A stretch of DNA of 64,000 nucleotides from Agaribacterium haliotis (GCF_002312815.1 NZ_NKQJ01000005.1:198541-262540), one strand, 5' to 3'. Numbered from the stretch's first letter, positions 40,209 to 48,494 are shown. Notes: generated by a model from the sequence alone, not told the origin. Numbers and translations: made by a program.

Positions 40209-40637
40209 ATGAGTAGTTACAAGCATTTATTAGTCGCTTTAGACCTGAGCGAAGAAAGCACGGAGGTGTTACTCAAAGCCAAGACCATGGCGAGTTTGTA
40301 CAACGCCAAACTCAGTGCCATTCACATCGTTGAGCCTCTGGCATTTGCCTACGGCGGCGACGTACCGCTCGATATGAGCGAAGCGCAAAAAACCATTGAA
40401 GAACAAGCGACAAAACGCCTGCGAAGCCTACTCGATAGCAACGGCCTTAGCGATACCGCCGCGTATATCAATGTCGGTCAAACCAGCACCGAAATTCACG
40501 CGCAGGCCAAAGAGATCAACAGCGATTTAATTGTTGTCGGCAGTCACGGGCGCCACGGCCTCGCGCTGATTTTTGGCTCAACCGCCAACGGTGTTTTGCA
40601 CGGCGCAGAAATAGACGTGCTCGCAATCCGTGTTTAA
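40209..40637 (+). CDS. Universal stress protein (UspA family)
   Basis: A 142-residue single-domain protein. The N-terminal strand YKHLLVALDLSEES and the C-terminal signature DLIVVGSHGRHGLALIFGST define the UspA fold. The GSHGRHG-x9-[GS] pattern is that of the ATP-binding subgroup. It is cytoplasmic and typically induced by growth arrest or stress. AAGGAG is 8 nt before the ATG, an excellent ribosome site. It stands alone, between a divergent membrane protein gene and a repeat-bearing 3' region. Confidence 0.92.
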   Translation: MSSYKHLLVALDLSEESTEVLLKAKTMASLYNAKLSAIHIVEPLAFAYGGDVPLDMSEAQKTIEEQATKRLRSLLDSNGLSDTAAYINVGQTSTEIHAQAKEINSDLIVVGSHGRHGLALIFGSTANGVLHGAEIDVLAIRV

Positions 40638-40668
40638 ATTGCGTTTGCGCAAACACACAATTTAAGCG

Positions 40669-40695
40669 CAGCCGCTGAGACAAAAACAGCGGCTG
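40669..40695 (+). terminator. Hairpin after the universal stress protein gene, possible terminator
   Basis: CAGCCGCT (40669-40676) and AGCGGCTG (40688-40695) form an 8-bp GC-rich stem with an 11-nt loop, 32 bp after the stop. No U tract follows, so termination is only suggested. A perfect palindrome GTTTGCGCAAAC precedes it at 40643-40654. Confidence 0.4.
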
Positions 40696-40792
40696 TCACA
40701 CAAGCGCTTTGGGGCACAGTGGCAGAAGCTGGCGCAAATGTTATTTACCTAAGCTTTAACCCCCGCCAAAACTAGCCTCGTTGATTCGAATC

Positions 40793-40894
40793 TTACATTT
40801 ATTCAAGCCATGCATTTATTCGAGCCATGCATTTATTCGAGCCATGCATTTATTCGAGCCATGCATTTATTCGAGCCATGCATTTATTCGAATA
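40793..40894. repeat. 17-bp tandem repeat array, six copies
   Basis: The unit ATGCATTTATTCGAGCC occurs as four exact consecutive copies (40810-40877). A diverged first copy (40793-40809) and a diverged last copy (40878-40894, ending GAATA) flank them. Each unit holds the palindrome ATGCAT. The array lies in the tail region between the convergent usp and uup genes, 16 bp beyond the uup stop. As 17 is not a multiple of three, the array is not coding. Confidence 0.95.
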
Positions 40895-40909
40895 TTGGTT
40901 GGCTCGAGC

Positions 40910-42850
40910 TTACATTGCTTCAAGCTCTTCCCAGCGCTGGTACAGCGTATTGAGTGTTTCTTCCAGGCTTTGCAATGACGCAAGCTTCGCTTGAACCTCC
41001 GTTTGATCGCGATTGTAAAAATCCGGTGCGCAAACCAGCTCATTTAACTCGGCCAATTGTTTTTCCGCCACTTCGATTTTTTGGGGCAGCGCTTCCAGCT
41101 CGCGCTGGTATTTGTAGCTGAGCTTAACCGCTTTCGCTGCAGCTGGCGCTTGCTTGCTCGCAGCGGCCTTAGTGCTGGCTGTTGTTGCCTGCGTATCGGC
41201 ACGGGCGTCACCGGCGGGTGGCTCAGAGCGGCCTTGCGACTCGTGCTCGGCGCCACTTATGCGCTGCCAGTCGCCGCCTTGGCGCAGCCAGTCTTCAAAG
41301 CCGCCAACATATTCAGATAGACAGCCCTGCCCTTCAAATATAATGGTGGAACTAACAACGTTATCGACAAACTCGCGGTCGTGGCTGACGAGCAATACGG
41401 TGCCGGGGTAGTCGACCAACAGGCTTTCGAGCAGCTCGAGCGTGTCGGTATCAAGGTCGTTGGTCGGCTCATCCATGACCAGCAGATTTGACGGTTTACA
41501 GAATAGCTTGGCGAGCATAACACGCGCACACTCCCCGCCAGACAAGGCTTTAAGCGGCGTACGCGCGCGCGTCGGGCTAAACAAGAAGTCCTGTAAATAA
41601 CTTAATATGTGCTTGTCTTTGCCGTTAATCTCGACGCTCTGACGGCCCTCGGCAACGTTGTCGACAACGTCTTTTTCCATGTCGAGCTGGCCGCGCATCT
41701 GATCAAAATAGGCGATATCTAAACGTGTGCCGTGTTTTATTTCGCCGCTTGAGGCTTGGATCTCGCCGAGAATAAGTTTTAACAAAGTGCTTTTACCGGC
41801 GCCGTTCGGGCCTATCAAGCCAACTTTGTCTCCGCGAATCAACACCGAGCTAAAGTCTTTAATCACGGTTTTTTCGGCATACTGCACCGAGACGTTTTTG
41901 AGCTCACAGACAAGTTTGCCCGACGCAGATGAGCCGGCAAAATCCATTTTCTCGAGTTGAACGAGGTTGCGCCGCTCGGCGCGCTGTTCTCTTAATTTTT
42001 TAAGTGCGCGCACGCGGCCTTCGTTGCGTGTGCGCCGGGCTTTAATACCCTCGCGTATCCAGGCTTCTTCCTGAGCCAGTTTTTTGTCAAACAGCGCATT
42101 GTGCTTTTTCTCGTTTTCGAGCTCTTGGCGCTTAAACTCAAGAAAACGCCCGTAGTCGCCATCCCAGACCCGCAAAGTGCCGCGATCAAGCTCGGCAATC
42201 CGGGTTGAACACGCGCGCAAAAAAGCGCGGTCGTGGGTAATGGTTACAACCGCGCCTTTAAAGTTTTTGATGAACTGCTCTAACCACTGAATCAGGCCGA
42301 TATCGAGATGGTTAGTTGGCTCGTCGAGCAACAGTAAATCCGGCTCACTGACCAGTGCCCGCGCCAGCGCCGCTTTGCGCCGCCAACCGCCACTTAGCTC
42401 GGCCAAACGCTGGCCCCGATCCAATTCAAACTCGCGCAAAATACGCTTTAGGCGATTGTGAAAATTCCAGCCGTCTGCGGCGTCGATCTGCTGCTGCAGT
42501 TCGGTCAATTTGTTTAGTTCGTGAGAGCTGTTGGCGCTTAGGGTTTCGTACGCTTTAAGCTGATCGACCAAATCCTGGCTGCCGCCGGCGACGTAGTCGG
42601 CCACCAGTTGCTCGTCGCTTGGCGGCAGAGCCTGTTCGACCACCGCGATACGCAGATCTGGGTGGCGCCAGACCGTGCCGGCATCGACATCTTGCTTGCC
42701 CGCCAGGATTTTCAGCAGGGTAGATTTACCCTCACCATTGCGACCAATAAGCCCTATGCGCTGGCCTTTTTCGAGCATCAGATCGGCGTGATCTAAAATA
42801 TGGCGCTCGCCAAATGCAAGTTCGACCTGCTCCAAACGCATCAGTGGCAT
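40910..42850 (-). CDS. uup: ABC-F ATPase Uup
   Basis: A 646-residue protein with two ABC ATPase domains in one chain and no membrane segment, the ABC-F layout. Domain 1 has Walker A GRNGEGKST and signature LSGGWRRKAALARAL. Domain 2 has GPNGAGKST and LSGGECARVMLAKLF. The linker between them is charged. A C-terminal extension with a lysine/alanine-rich spacer and a coiled coil (LEALPQKIEVAEKQLAELNE) is characteristic of Uup, linked to ribosome function and transposon excision. The frame runs 50 codons further upstream, but ATG at 42850 with GGAG 8 nt before it gives the family-typical N-terminus (MPLMRLEQVELAFG). Confidence 0.93.
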   Translation of the reverse strand: MPLMRLEQVELAFGERHILDHADLMLEKGQRIGLIGRNGEGKSTLLKILAGKQDVDAGTVWRHPDLRIAVVEQALPPSDEQLVADYVAGGSQDLVDQLKAYETLSANSSHELNKLTELQQQIDAADGWNFHNRLKRILREFELDRGQRLAELSGGWRRKAALARALVSEPDLLLLDEPTNHLDIGLIQWLEQFIKNFKGAVVTITHDRAFLRACSTRIAELDRGTLRVWDGDYGRFLEFKRQELENEKKHNALFDKKLAQEEAWIREGIKARRTRNEGRVRALKKLREQRAERRNLVQLEKMDFAGSSASGKLVCELKNVSVQYAEKTVIKDFSSVLIRGDKVGLIGPNGAGKSTLLKLILGEIQASSGEIKHGTRLDIAYFDQMRGQLDMEKDVVDNVAEGRQSVEINGKDKHILSYLQDFLFSPTRARTPLKALSGGECARVMLAKLFCKPSNLLVMDEPTNDLDTDTLELLESLLVDYPGTVLLVSHDREFVDNVVSSTIIFEGQGCLSEYVGGFEDWLRQGGDWQRISGAEHESQGRSEPPAGDARADTQATTASTKAAASKQAPAAAKAVKLSYKYQRELEALPQKIEVAEKQLAELNELVCAPDFYNRDQTEVQAKLASLQSLEETLNTLYQRWEELEAM

Positions 42851-43170
42851 CGGTGTTCTCCAGTGCAAAAGCGGTGCATAATACGTGATGTAGGGCCCAA
42901 GCCCAACGCGCCAAGTAAATGACGCCCTTTTTAATCTCTGTTTTTGTATAGTTTTAATGCTGGCTGTTTGACGCACGAAGCAAGGATGTGCTCTGTGCAT
43001 ACTGGTCAGGCAGGCTTTTGTCGTCCAGACTCAAGTTATAGAAGCCAATTTCACGGGAGAGGTGAACCTTTGTTCAAGCTGTGCCTCTAATGTAGCGCTT
43101 ACAGGCTCAGGCACGCTTCACCGCCCCCTTAAACCCAAGTACGGATACAGAACAACTTTTTGCTCTGTCT
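42851..43170. other. 320-bp divergent region between uup and slt
   Basis: It should contain promoters for both divergent genes. A purine-rich GGGAGAGGTGAAC around 43050 and the nearby TCAGGCACGC briefly recall glycine-riboswitch elements, but the conserved core could not be assembled. No other RNA or gene is seen. Confidence 0.3.
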
Positions 43171-45171
43171 ATGAAACTTGCTATTAGCCGCCGATTATTT
43201 GCGCTTTTATTGACACCGCGCCCAACAACAAGGCACTCAGCAGCGCGTGTGTTGTGCACGATCGCAGGTTTCGCGGCACTTACTTTGCTCGCACTCACAC
43301 CCGTTATCGCCGCGTCGACAAATATCGATCAGCAGCGCTACCACTACGAACTTGCCAAAAGCGCACTCAAAAAAGGCGATAGCGACGCCTATGCGCGCCA
43401 CTATGCCAAGCTCGGCGATTACCCTCTGATCCCCTACCTCGACTATTCCCGTTTACGCAAAGATTTAGCCAAACACGAAGCGGTGGACATCCAGGCTTTT
43501 ATTAGCCGCTACGAAGACAGTTACCTTGCTGAAAACCTGCGCCGGCGCTACCTGGAACATCTGTCGGCCAAAAAACAGTGGCCCGACTTTTTATACTGGT
43601 ACGACGACCGCCTTGCCAGTGAAGCAATGTATTGCAAGCACCTCGAGCTTCGTGCCAACAGCGGCGACGTCAACGCCTGGGACGAACTTGCCGAACTGTG
43701 GCTGCAGTCGCGCTCGCTCGATAAAGCCTGCGACCCGGTGATCAAAGCCTGGCGCAACAGTGAGTATTGGCGCGATGACTACGCCTGGCAGCGTTTTTTG
43801 CTGAGTATGGAAGCCGGCCAGCGCAGCCTTGCGCGCTACTGTGCATCGCTGCTGCCAAAAAGCTACCAAAACTACGTCAAACTTGTGCAGCAGCTCGATG
43901 CCAAACCCTATTTGATTCGCAATCACAAAAATTACCGCAGCCCAACCTTAGACATGCAACAGGTCATCGGTTTTGGCATACGCCGCTACGCCAAGCAGCA
44001 CCCGTTAAAGGCGCTGGAACACTGGCAGCGCTATGAGAGCTCGCGCATTTTTAATACCGAGATCATCAATCAAACCAAAATCGCGCTTGTCGACAGGCTG
44101 ATGGCAAAAAATGAGCTCGAACAGGTGCACCGTTTGCTCGCTAACAGCCCATCTATTCGACAGAGTGATACCATTGAGCACCTTCTGCGCCGATACCTGC
44201 GCGAACAGCGCTGGGCCGATGTGGTCGCCGGTATCCAGTTACTGCCGCAAGAGAAGCAGCAAAGTGACCGCTGGCGCTACTGGAACGCTCGCGCATCCAC
44301 CCTGCTCTCGCCGACCGCCATCGAGGACGCTCAAAAAACCTATCGCGAACTGGCAGCCAAGCGCAGCTTCTACGGCTTTTTAGCTGCCGACTACGTCGGT
44401 GTGGACTACGAACTCGAAGACGCCGACACCCAGCTCGACACAGCCATACTCGAGGCTCTGGCGCAAAAACCAGCACTGCGCCGCGCCAAGGAACTGTGGC
44501 TGACAGGGCGCAGCAACGAGGCGTACGCCGAGTGGTATTACGCGATGAACCAGCTCAGCGCGCGCGAGCTTGTCGCCGCCGGCCAGCTGGCAAACAGCTG
44601 GGGCTGGTATGACCGCGCTATTCAAGCGATGATCGCCGGCAAACAGTGGGACGAGCTCGGCATCCGCTTTCCTCTGGCATATAAAGAGCACGTGATGAAC
44701 GCAGCCGATACCACCCAGCTCGAGCCCGCGCTTATCTTTGCGGTCGCCCGCCAGGAAAGCGCCATGCGCGCCAAGGCCAAATCGCCGGTCGGTGCCCGCG
44801 GCCTAATGCAACTTATGCCGGCAACAGCGCGGCAAACCGCTAAAAAGCAAGGCATCCCCCACCGCACTGAAGATCTGTACAAACCCGATCACAATATTAA
44901 ACTCGGCTCGCTGTATCTCGACGGCTTGCTCGATCAGTACCAGGGCAATCGCATACTCGCCGCCGCGGCCTACAACGCCGGCCCTCACCGGGTTAAACGC
45001 TGGCGCGAAAGCAGTGACGGCCTGCCGTTTGATGTGTGGATAGAGACTATTCCTTTTAAAGAAACTCGCGGTTACGTGCAGAACGTTCTGACTTATGCCG
45101 TTATCTACGGCTACCGCATGGGTGAGCCGGGACGCATGATCACACAAAAGGAAGCAAACAGTTTGCTCTAG
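43171..45171 (+). CDS. slt: Soluble lytic murein transglycosylase
   Basis: A 666-residue periplasmic enzyme that cleaves peptidoglycan to 1,6-anhydro products. A signal region ends near residue 48 (FAALTLLALTPVIAA). A long alpha-superhelical U-domain of about 400 residues follows (HYAKLGDYPLIPYLDYSRL is a typical opening). The C-terminal SLT domain has catalytic Glu529 in AVARQESAMR, then SPVGARGLMQLMPATARQTA and AAAYNAGPHRVKRWR. Length is close to E. coli Slt70 (645). The N-terminus before the hydrophobic part is long (about 28 residues), so a shorter start is possible, though none is obvious. Confidence 0.95.
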   Translation: MKLAISRRLFALLLTPRPTTRHSAARVLCTIAGFAALTLLALTPVIAASTNIDQQRYHYELAKSALKKGDSDAYARHYAKLGDYPLIPYLDYSRLRKDLAKHEAVDIQAFISRYEDSYLAENLRRRYLEHLSAKKQWPDFLYWYDDRLASEAMYCKHLELRANSGDVNAWDELAELWLQSRSLDKACDPVIKAWRNSEYWRDDYAWQRFLLSMEAGQRSLARYCASLLPKSYQNYVKLVQQLDAKPYLIRNHKNYRSPTLDMQQVIGFGIRRYAKQHPLKALEHWQRYESSRIFNTEIINQTKIALVDRLMAKNELEQVHRLLANSPSIRQSDTIEHLLRRYLREQRWADVVAGIQLLPQEKQQSDRWRYWNARASTLLSPTAIEDAQKTYRELAAKRSFYGFLAADYVGVDYELEDADTQLDTAILEALAQKPALRRAKELWLTGRSNEAYAEWYYAMNQLSARELVAAGQLANSWGWYDRAIQAMIAGKQWDELGIRFPLAYKEHVMNAADTTQLEPALIFAVARQESAMRAKAKSPVGARGLMQLMPATARQTAKKQGIPHRTEDLYKPDHNIKLGSLYLDGLLDQYQGNRILAAAAYNAGPHRVKRWRESSDGLPFDVWIETIPFKETRGYVQNVLTYAVIYGYRMGEPGRMITQKEANSLL

Positions 45172-45211
45172 CCTATGCTTAGGGAAACCGACCACCGAGC
45201 TAGGATGGCCC

Positions 45212-45793
45212 ATGAGCCCGACGCAAGAGCAGACTTCCGAGTTAAATCAGGCCCAGCACTGGAACCACGTACGCGAAACCGTCAACATGCTTTATTTGGC
45301 AATTTGCCAAATTGAAGCCACCTTAAGCGACAGCAACCTATCCGTACAAACACTCACCAACAGCTTTACCAACCTTGCCAACCACACCCAGTCTATCTCC
45401 CAGCAGGCGCAGCAATTAAAAGCGGCCGAAGAAGTCGAAGCGTTCAAAGTTGATATTCGCGATACCACCGCCGAACTGCAATGTAATATCAGCGCTTCGA
45501 TTCAGGCCTTCCAGTTTTACGACCGCGTTTGCCAGCGCCTGGAGCACGTCAGCAGCAGCTTAGAAAAGGTTTCGAGCTTGCTCGAGTCGGATAAAAAACT
45601 AGAAGATCCGCAAGCTTGGGCGGGTGTGCAGCAACAAATTAAATCGAGCTACACTATGGAAGCTGAGCGCATTATGTTTGAATACCTTATGCGCGGAGGC
45701 AGTGTTAAGGAAGCGCTAGATATCTACAAACACCACTTTGAAAAAGAGCAGAATGAAAACTCGGCCAACGACGACGAGATTGAATTATTTTAA
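45212..45793 (+). CDS. Hypothetical helical protein (193 aa), possible signalling accessory
   Basis: An all-helical, glutamine- and serine-rich soluble protein. The central segment ASIQAFQFYDRVCQRLEHV resembles the FQF-x-DR-x-x-Q-x-L pattern I associate with chemotaxis-linked helical proteins, followed by a probable coiled coil (SSSLEKVSSLLESD). A conserved-looking tail helix (EAERIMFEYLMRGGSVKEAL) comes near the end. No chemotaxis gene is in the window, so function remains open. It starts 40 bp after slt and overlaps the tail of the convergent glutaredoxin-like gene by 9 bp. Confidence 0.65.
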   Translation: MSPTQEQTSELNQAQHWNHVRETVNMLYLAICQIEATLSDSNLSVQTLTNSFTNLANHTQSISQQAQQLKAAEEVEAFKVDIRDTTAELQCNISASIQAFQFYDRVCQRLEHVSSSLEKVSSLLESDKKLEDPQAWAGVQQQIKSSYTMEAERIMFEYLMRGGSVKEALDIYKHHFEKEQNENSANDDEIELF

Positions 45794-46039
45794 CCCGCTC
45801 GCCAACCACTGATTGAGCTCTTGCAAACTAAACGGCCAAGCGAGCTCTCGCGTACTGTGCTCAGTTTTTAAAACAGGAATACGCTTGGCATAGCGCAACA
45901 TTAAATCTTTATCGCTTGTAACATCCTTTTTTCTAAGCTTGAACTGGCTCGCCACATCACTTTGATACCAAAGCGCCATCGCATCATCGCACAGCGGGCA
46001 CTCGCACGAGCGATACAAAATAATATCTGTGTTATTCAT
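45785..46039 (-). CDS. Glutaredoxin-like protein (DUF836 type)
   Basis: An 84-residue thioredoxin-fold protein. The N-terminal strand DIILYRSCECPLCDDAMAL contains a C-x-C-x-x-C arrangement: the CPLC pair matches the glutaredoxin active site, with an extra Cys two residues earlier. The cis-proline strand appears as RIPVLKTE, the usual glutaredoxin position, followed by LAWPFSLQELNQWL. A role in thiol-disulfide exchange is expected but the partner is unknown. It lies convergent to the helical protein gene. The 15-bp array starts 16 bp upstream of its ATG. Confidence 0.8.
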   Translation of the reverse strand: MNNTDIILYRSCECPLCDDAMALWYQSDVASQFKLRKKDVTSDKDLMLRYAKRIPVLKTEHSTRELAWPFSLQELNQWLASGLK

Positions 46040-46054
46040 TTTTAAGTTTTCAAG

Positions 46055-46129
46055 CTCGCAAAACCACTACCCACAAAACCACTTTTCGCAAAACCAGTTC
46101 TCGCAAAATCACTGTTCGCGAAGCCACGT
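46055..46129. repeat. 15-bp tandem repeat array, five degenerate copies
   Basis: Five consecutive 15-bp units of consensus YTCGCAAAACCACTT run without gap (46055-46069, 46070-46084, 46085-46099, 46100-46114, 46115-46129), differing at 1-5 positions each. The array lies between the glutaredoxin-like gene start and the FHA gene stop. The reading frames through it encode only the pentapeptide repeat and have no other protein-like features. Confidence 0.85.
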
Positions 46130-46184
46130 GGGGCTGTATGTATTGAAGCGGCCAGGCAGGAAAATTGAACAAAACGCAGCTGCG

Positions 46185-47075
46185 CTACAGCCAAAGCCCG
46201 ATAATAACAAGCAACACTAACGCGGTACATATAAAGCTTAACAGCAGCCGCGAGGATTTTTTTCCAGGCACTGCAGCGCCGTTTTCGCTCGGGGCCTGCT
46301 GGCCATAAGCATCCGTATTTGAAATTGCCCGCGGCTCGCTAGCAGGGCCTGCAGCTGGTACGTGCTTGGGCTGATTTTGTAGCACCGGCTTTACCGGCTC
46401 ATTTACCGATGTTGCTGTTATCGCAGACGAAAGCAGTGCCGGTCGCAGGCAGGTTTTATCCAAATCCAGGCTTTCAATATCTTGCTGCTCCAGGCGAAAC
46501 GCGCGGCCGGCAAATTCTAATTTATCACCCACATGCAATTCACATTTGATTGTTTTTTCGCCGTTAACAATGCTGCCATTGGCTGAATTTAAATCGCGCA
46601 AAAAAAGCCTTTCACCCTTGACGATGATTTCGGCATGATAACGCGACATTTTTGGGTGACTGATTAATAAATCGCAGTCGACCGCCCGGCCAACAACAAA
46701 ACGACGATTGAGGGTGAAGCGCTGCTTTGCCTGGTCGAGCTGAACCAGCTGGTACATTCGCGGCGGCGCCCCTGCCTGCACAGTATCATCGGACTCGGCC
46801 TGACTCGGGTCGATCAATAAAAACACGGTATTGCCAATGCGAAGCTGATTGCCGGCAATCAGCGCTTGTTCCGCGCTAACTTCGCGGCCGTCAACCTGCA
46901 CAGTCGCTTCATCAAGCGCACGGACAAATACGCCGTTTTTGTTGACAACAATCGTTGCCGCGTTGGCCTCAGCGTCGGCATAAATGTCGGCAGCGGCATC
47001 ACTGCCTATGTTGTAACAATTTTTAGCGAGCCACAGCGCAGCTTTGCTCGAGCTTTGATCTTTTATTTTCAGCAT
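46185..47075 (-). CDS. FHA domain-containing membrane-anchored protein
   Basis: A 296-residue protein. The C-terminal half of residues 1-95 has a degenerate FHA-like pattern (VQVDGREVSAEQALIAGNQL). A clear FHA domain follows at about 115-200: FVVGRAVDCDLLISHPKMSR, then YHAEI and SANGSIVNG, with the Arg, Ser and Asn/Gly phosphothreonine-binding positions kept. A variable linker follows and the protein ends in a single membrane helix (LLLSFICTALVLLVIIGLWL), so it is tail-anchored with FHA domains in the cytoplasm. It is divergent from a PP2C phosphatase gene, which suggests a phosphothreonine switch, yet no kinase gene is in the window. Confidence 0.88.
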   Translation of the reverse strand: MLKIKDQSSSKAALWLAKNCYNIGSDAAADIYADAEANAATIVVNKNGVFVRALDEATVQVDGREVSAEQALIAGNQLRIGNTVFLLIDPSQAESDDTVQAGAPPRMYQLVQLDQAKQRFTLNRRFVVGRAVDCDLLISHPKMSRYHAEIIVKGERLFLRDLNSANGSIVNGEKTIKCELHVGDKLEFAGRAFRLEQQDIESLDLDKTCLRPALLSSAITATSVNEPVKPVLQNQPKHVPAAGPASEPRAISNTDAYGQQAPSENGAAVPGKKSSRLLLSFICTALVLLVIIGLWL

Positions 47076-47616
47076 AAACTATGTGCACATATTAACATCG
47101 AACTCTGCGTCGATTGTTTCAATTCCATTCAGGCTCACGCTTATTAATCAATCACTGCAATATCAATCACTGCAATATCAATGACTGCAATATCAATCAC
47201 TGCAATATCAATGACTGCAATATCAATCACTGCAATATCAATGACTGCAACAATCAATCACTGCAACAGTCGAGCACACAATCATACATTCACAACAAAC
47301 GCGTATCGGTTAGTCCATTTCGACTGGCAGTAATAGGATTTTAGTTTATTTCCGTCTTTGCGCTTTGTTCTCAATCGGGACTACGCGCCTTACCCCATAT
47401 TCAAGCCAAGCTTTAAAGCATTCTTTAAGAAAATTGTTAAGCGCAATCAAGATGCTTACATAATACCCAGGCGCTCACCACGCGCCTGCGTGCCAATCAA
47501 GAAAAGGCTTAAATATAGCTACTCACTGCCCGCTGACATTGACTATTATCGAGACATGGCGCCCAAAAAGTGAGGCAAGGCTTTGCTCGGGCTCGCAGTT
47601 AAGGCAATATGAGCTT
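47076..47616. other. 541-bp divergent region between the FHA and PP2C genes
   Basis: It holds the 15-bp array at 47146-47266 and a hairpin CAGGCGC/GCGCCTG at 47468-47488. Short frames here (47114-47344, 47358-47573) are repeat-derived or of unconvincing composition. The remainder must carry the promoters of both genes, but no clear -35/-10 pair stands out. Confidence 0.4.
47146..47266. repeat. 15-bp tandem repeat array, eight copies, with 30-bp alternation
   Basis: The unit TATCAATSACTGCAA repeats head to tail; units 2-7 are each exactly 15 bp and identical except for S. The variable base runs C, C, G, C, G, C, G, C from first to last, so a 30-bp pair is the higher-order unit. The last copy is 16 bp. 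The array starts 71 bp upstream of the FHA start codon and 351 bp upstream of the PP2C start. There are no spacers, so it is not a CRISPR. Iteron-like protein binding is possible. Confidence 0.95.
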
Positions 47617-48390
47617 ATGTTCGGAACTACACACGCCGCAGCAACGGATCTAGGTCTGTTGCGCGACAATAATGAAGATGCAATTTTTGCCTCCGCAGAG
47701 CTTGGCTTATGGATAGTCGCCGACGGCATGGGCGGTCACGCCGCCGGTGAAGTCGCCAGCGCCCTCGCCATCGACTGTATCAAAGCACAGATCAACCTCG
47801 GCCGGCCGCTGGCCGAAGCCATACAACTGGCCCACCGAGCCATTGTCGATGCTGCCAACAATGGCGTTGGCGGCCACGGCATGGGTTCAACCGTGGTTGC
47901 ACTTAGCAATCGAGGCGACGATTACGAGATCTGCTGGGTCGGCGACTCGCGCGCCTATCTCTATCAAAAAGCCTCTGCCAACGGCGATGAAGATTTTCGC
48001 CAGCTCAGTACCGATCACAGCTATGTGCAGATGCTGTATCAAAACGGCGCCATCAGCGAAGATGAGCTCGCCACCCACCCCGAGCGCAATATCATCACCC
48101 AGTGCCTCGGCTCCGTCGACTTACAACACTTAAAAGTGGATCAGGTCGTCGGTAGCTGGCACAAAGATATGCGCATTTTACTGTGCTCAGACGGGCTCAG
48201 TGATGTTGTTGATGCACATAAAATCAAGCACGTGCTCGCCAGCGCGCGCAGCCCCGACGCGGCCTGTCGCCAGCTTATTAGCGCTGCGCTGGATTCGGGC
48301 GGTAAAGACAACGTCAGTGTCGCCGTCATTGAAACGCCGTCACTGATGCAAAAACTCGTCAGTCGCTGCCGCAACGCCTTGCAGCGTTAG
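47617..48390 (+). CDS. PP2C-type serine/threonine protein phosphatase
   Basis: A 257-residue metal-dependent phosphatase of the bacterial Stp1/PppA type. The metal-binding motifs are intact: LRDNNEDAIF near the start, VADGMGGHAAGEVAS, then LCSDGLSDVVD and the closing GGKDNVSVAVIE. A TTG-start frame opens 26 codons earlier, but ATG at 47617 gives the family-typical N-terminus (MFGTTHAAATDLGLLRDNNE), preceded by AAGG about 12 nt away. It likely dephosphorylates Ser/Thr proteins, perhaps those read by the divergent FHA protein. It is followed by the YbhN-type gene 104 bp downstream. Confidence 0.92.
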   Translation: MFGTTHAAATDLGLLRDNNEDAIFASAELGLWIVADGMGGHAAGEVASALAIDCIKAQINLGRPLAEAIQLAHRAIVDAANNGVGGHGMGSTVVALSNRGDDYEICWVGDSRAYLYQKASANGDEDFRQLSTDHSYVQMLYQNGAISEDELATHPERNIITQCLGSVDLQHLKVDQVVGSWHKDMRILLCSDGLSDVVDAHKIKHVLASARSPDAACRQLISAALDSGGKDNVSVAVIETPSLMQKLVSRCRNALQR

Positions 48391-48494
48391 GGTCCGTTAA
48401 CACAGACAGCGCTTATTAAATAGTGTGTACACGCGCTGGCTGTGGTATAAAGCAGCGCCGCAGGACCTGCGATAAACCAGCAAAAACTAAAATC

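Noticed and set aside
40781..40978. 65-codon frame over the 17-bp array
   Set aside because: A 17-bp unit changes frame each copy, so the peptide is an artefact. It also runs into uup antisense.
43030..43130. Possible glycine riboswitch upstream of slt
   Set aside because: A purine-rich GGGAGAGG and a later CAGGCACG were seen, but the conserved core and paired arms could not be assembled.
46029..46220. 63-codon frame with SQNH-type repeats, and a minus-strand frame opposite it
   Set aside because: Both are produced by the 15-bp array, start outside any good ribosome site and overlap neighbouring genes.
47146..47266. CRISPR array
   Set aside because: The copies are directly contiguous, only 15 bp long and have no unique spacers, and no cas genes are in the window.
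47114..47344. 76-codon frame with a repeating pentapeptide (NINHC/NINDC)
   Set aside because: Its whole repeat section is the 15-bp DNA array read in one frame. The flanks have no protein-like features or ribosome site.
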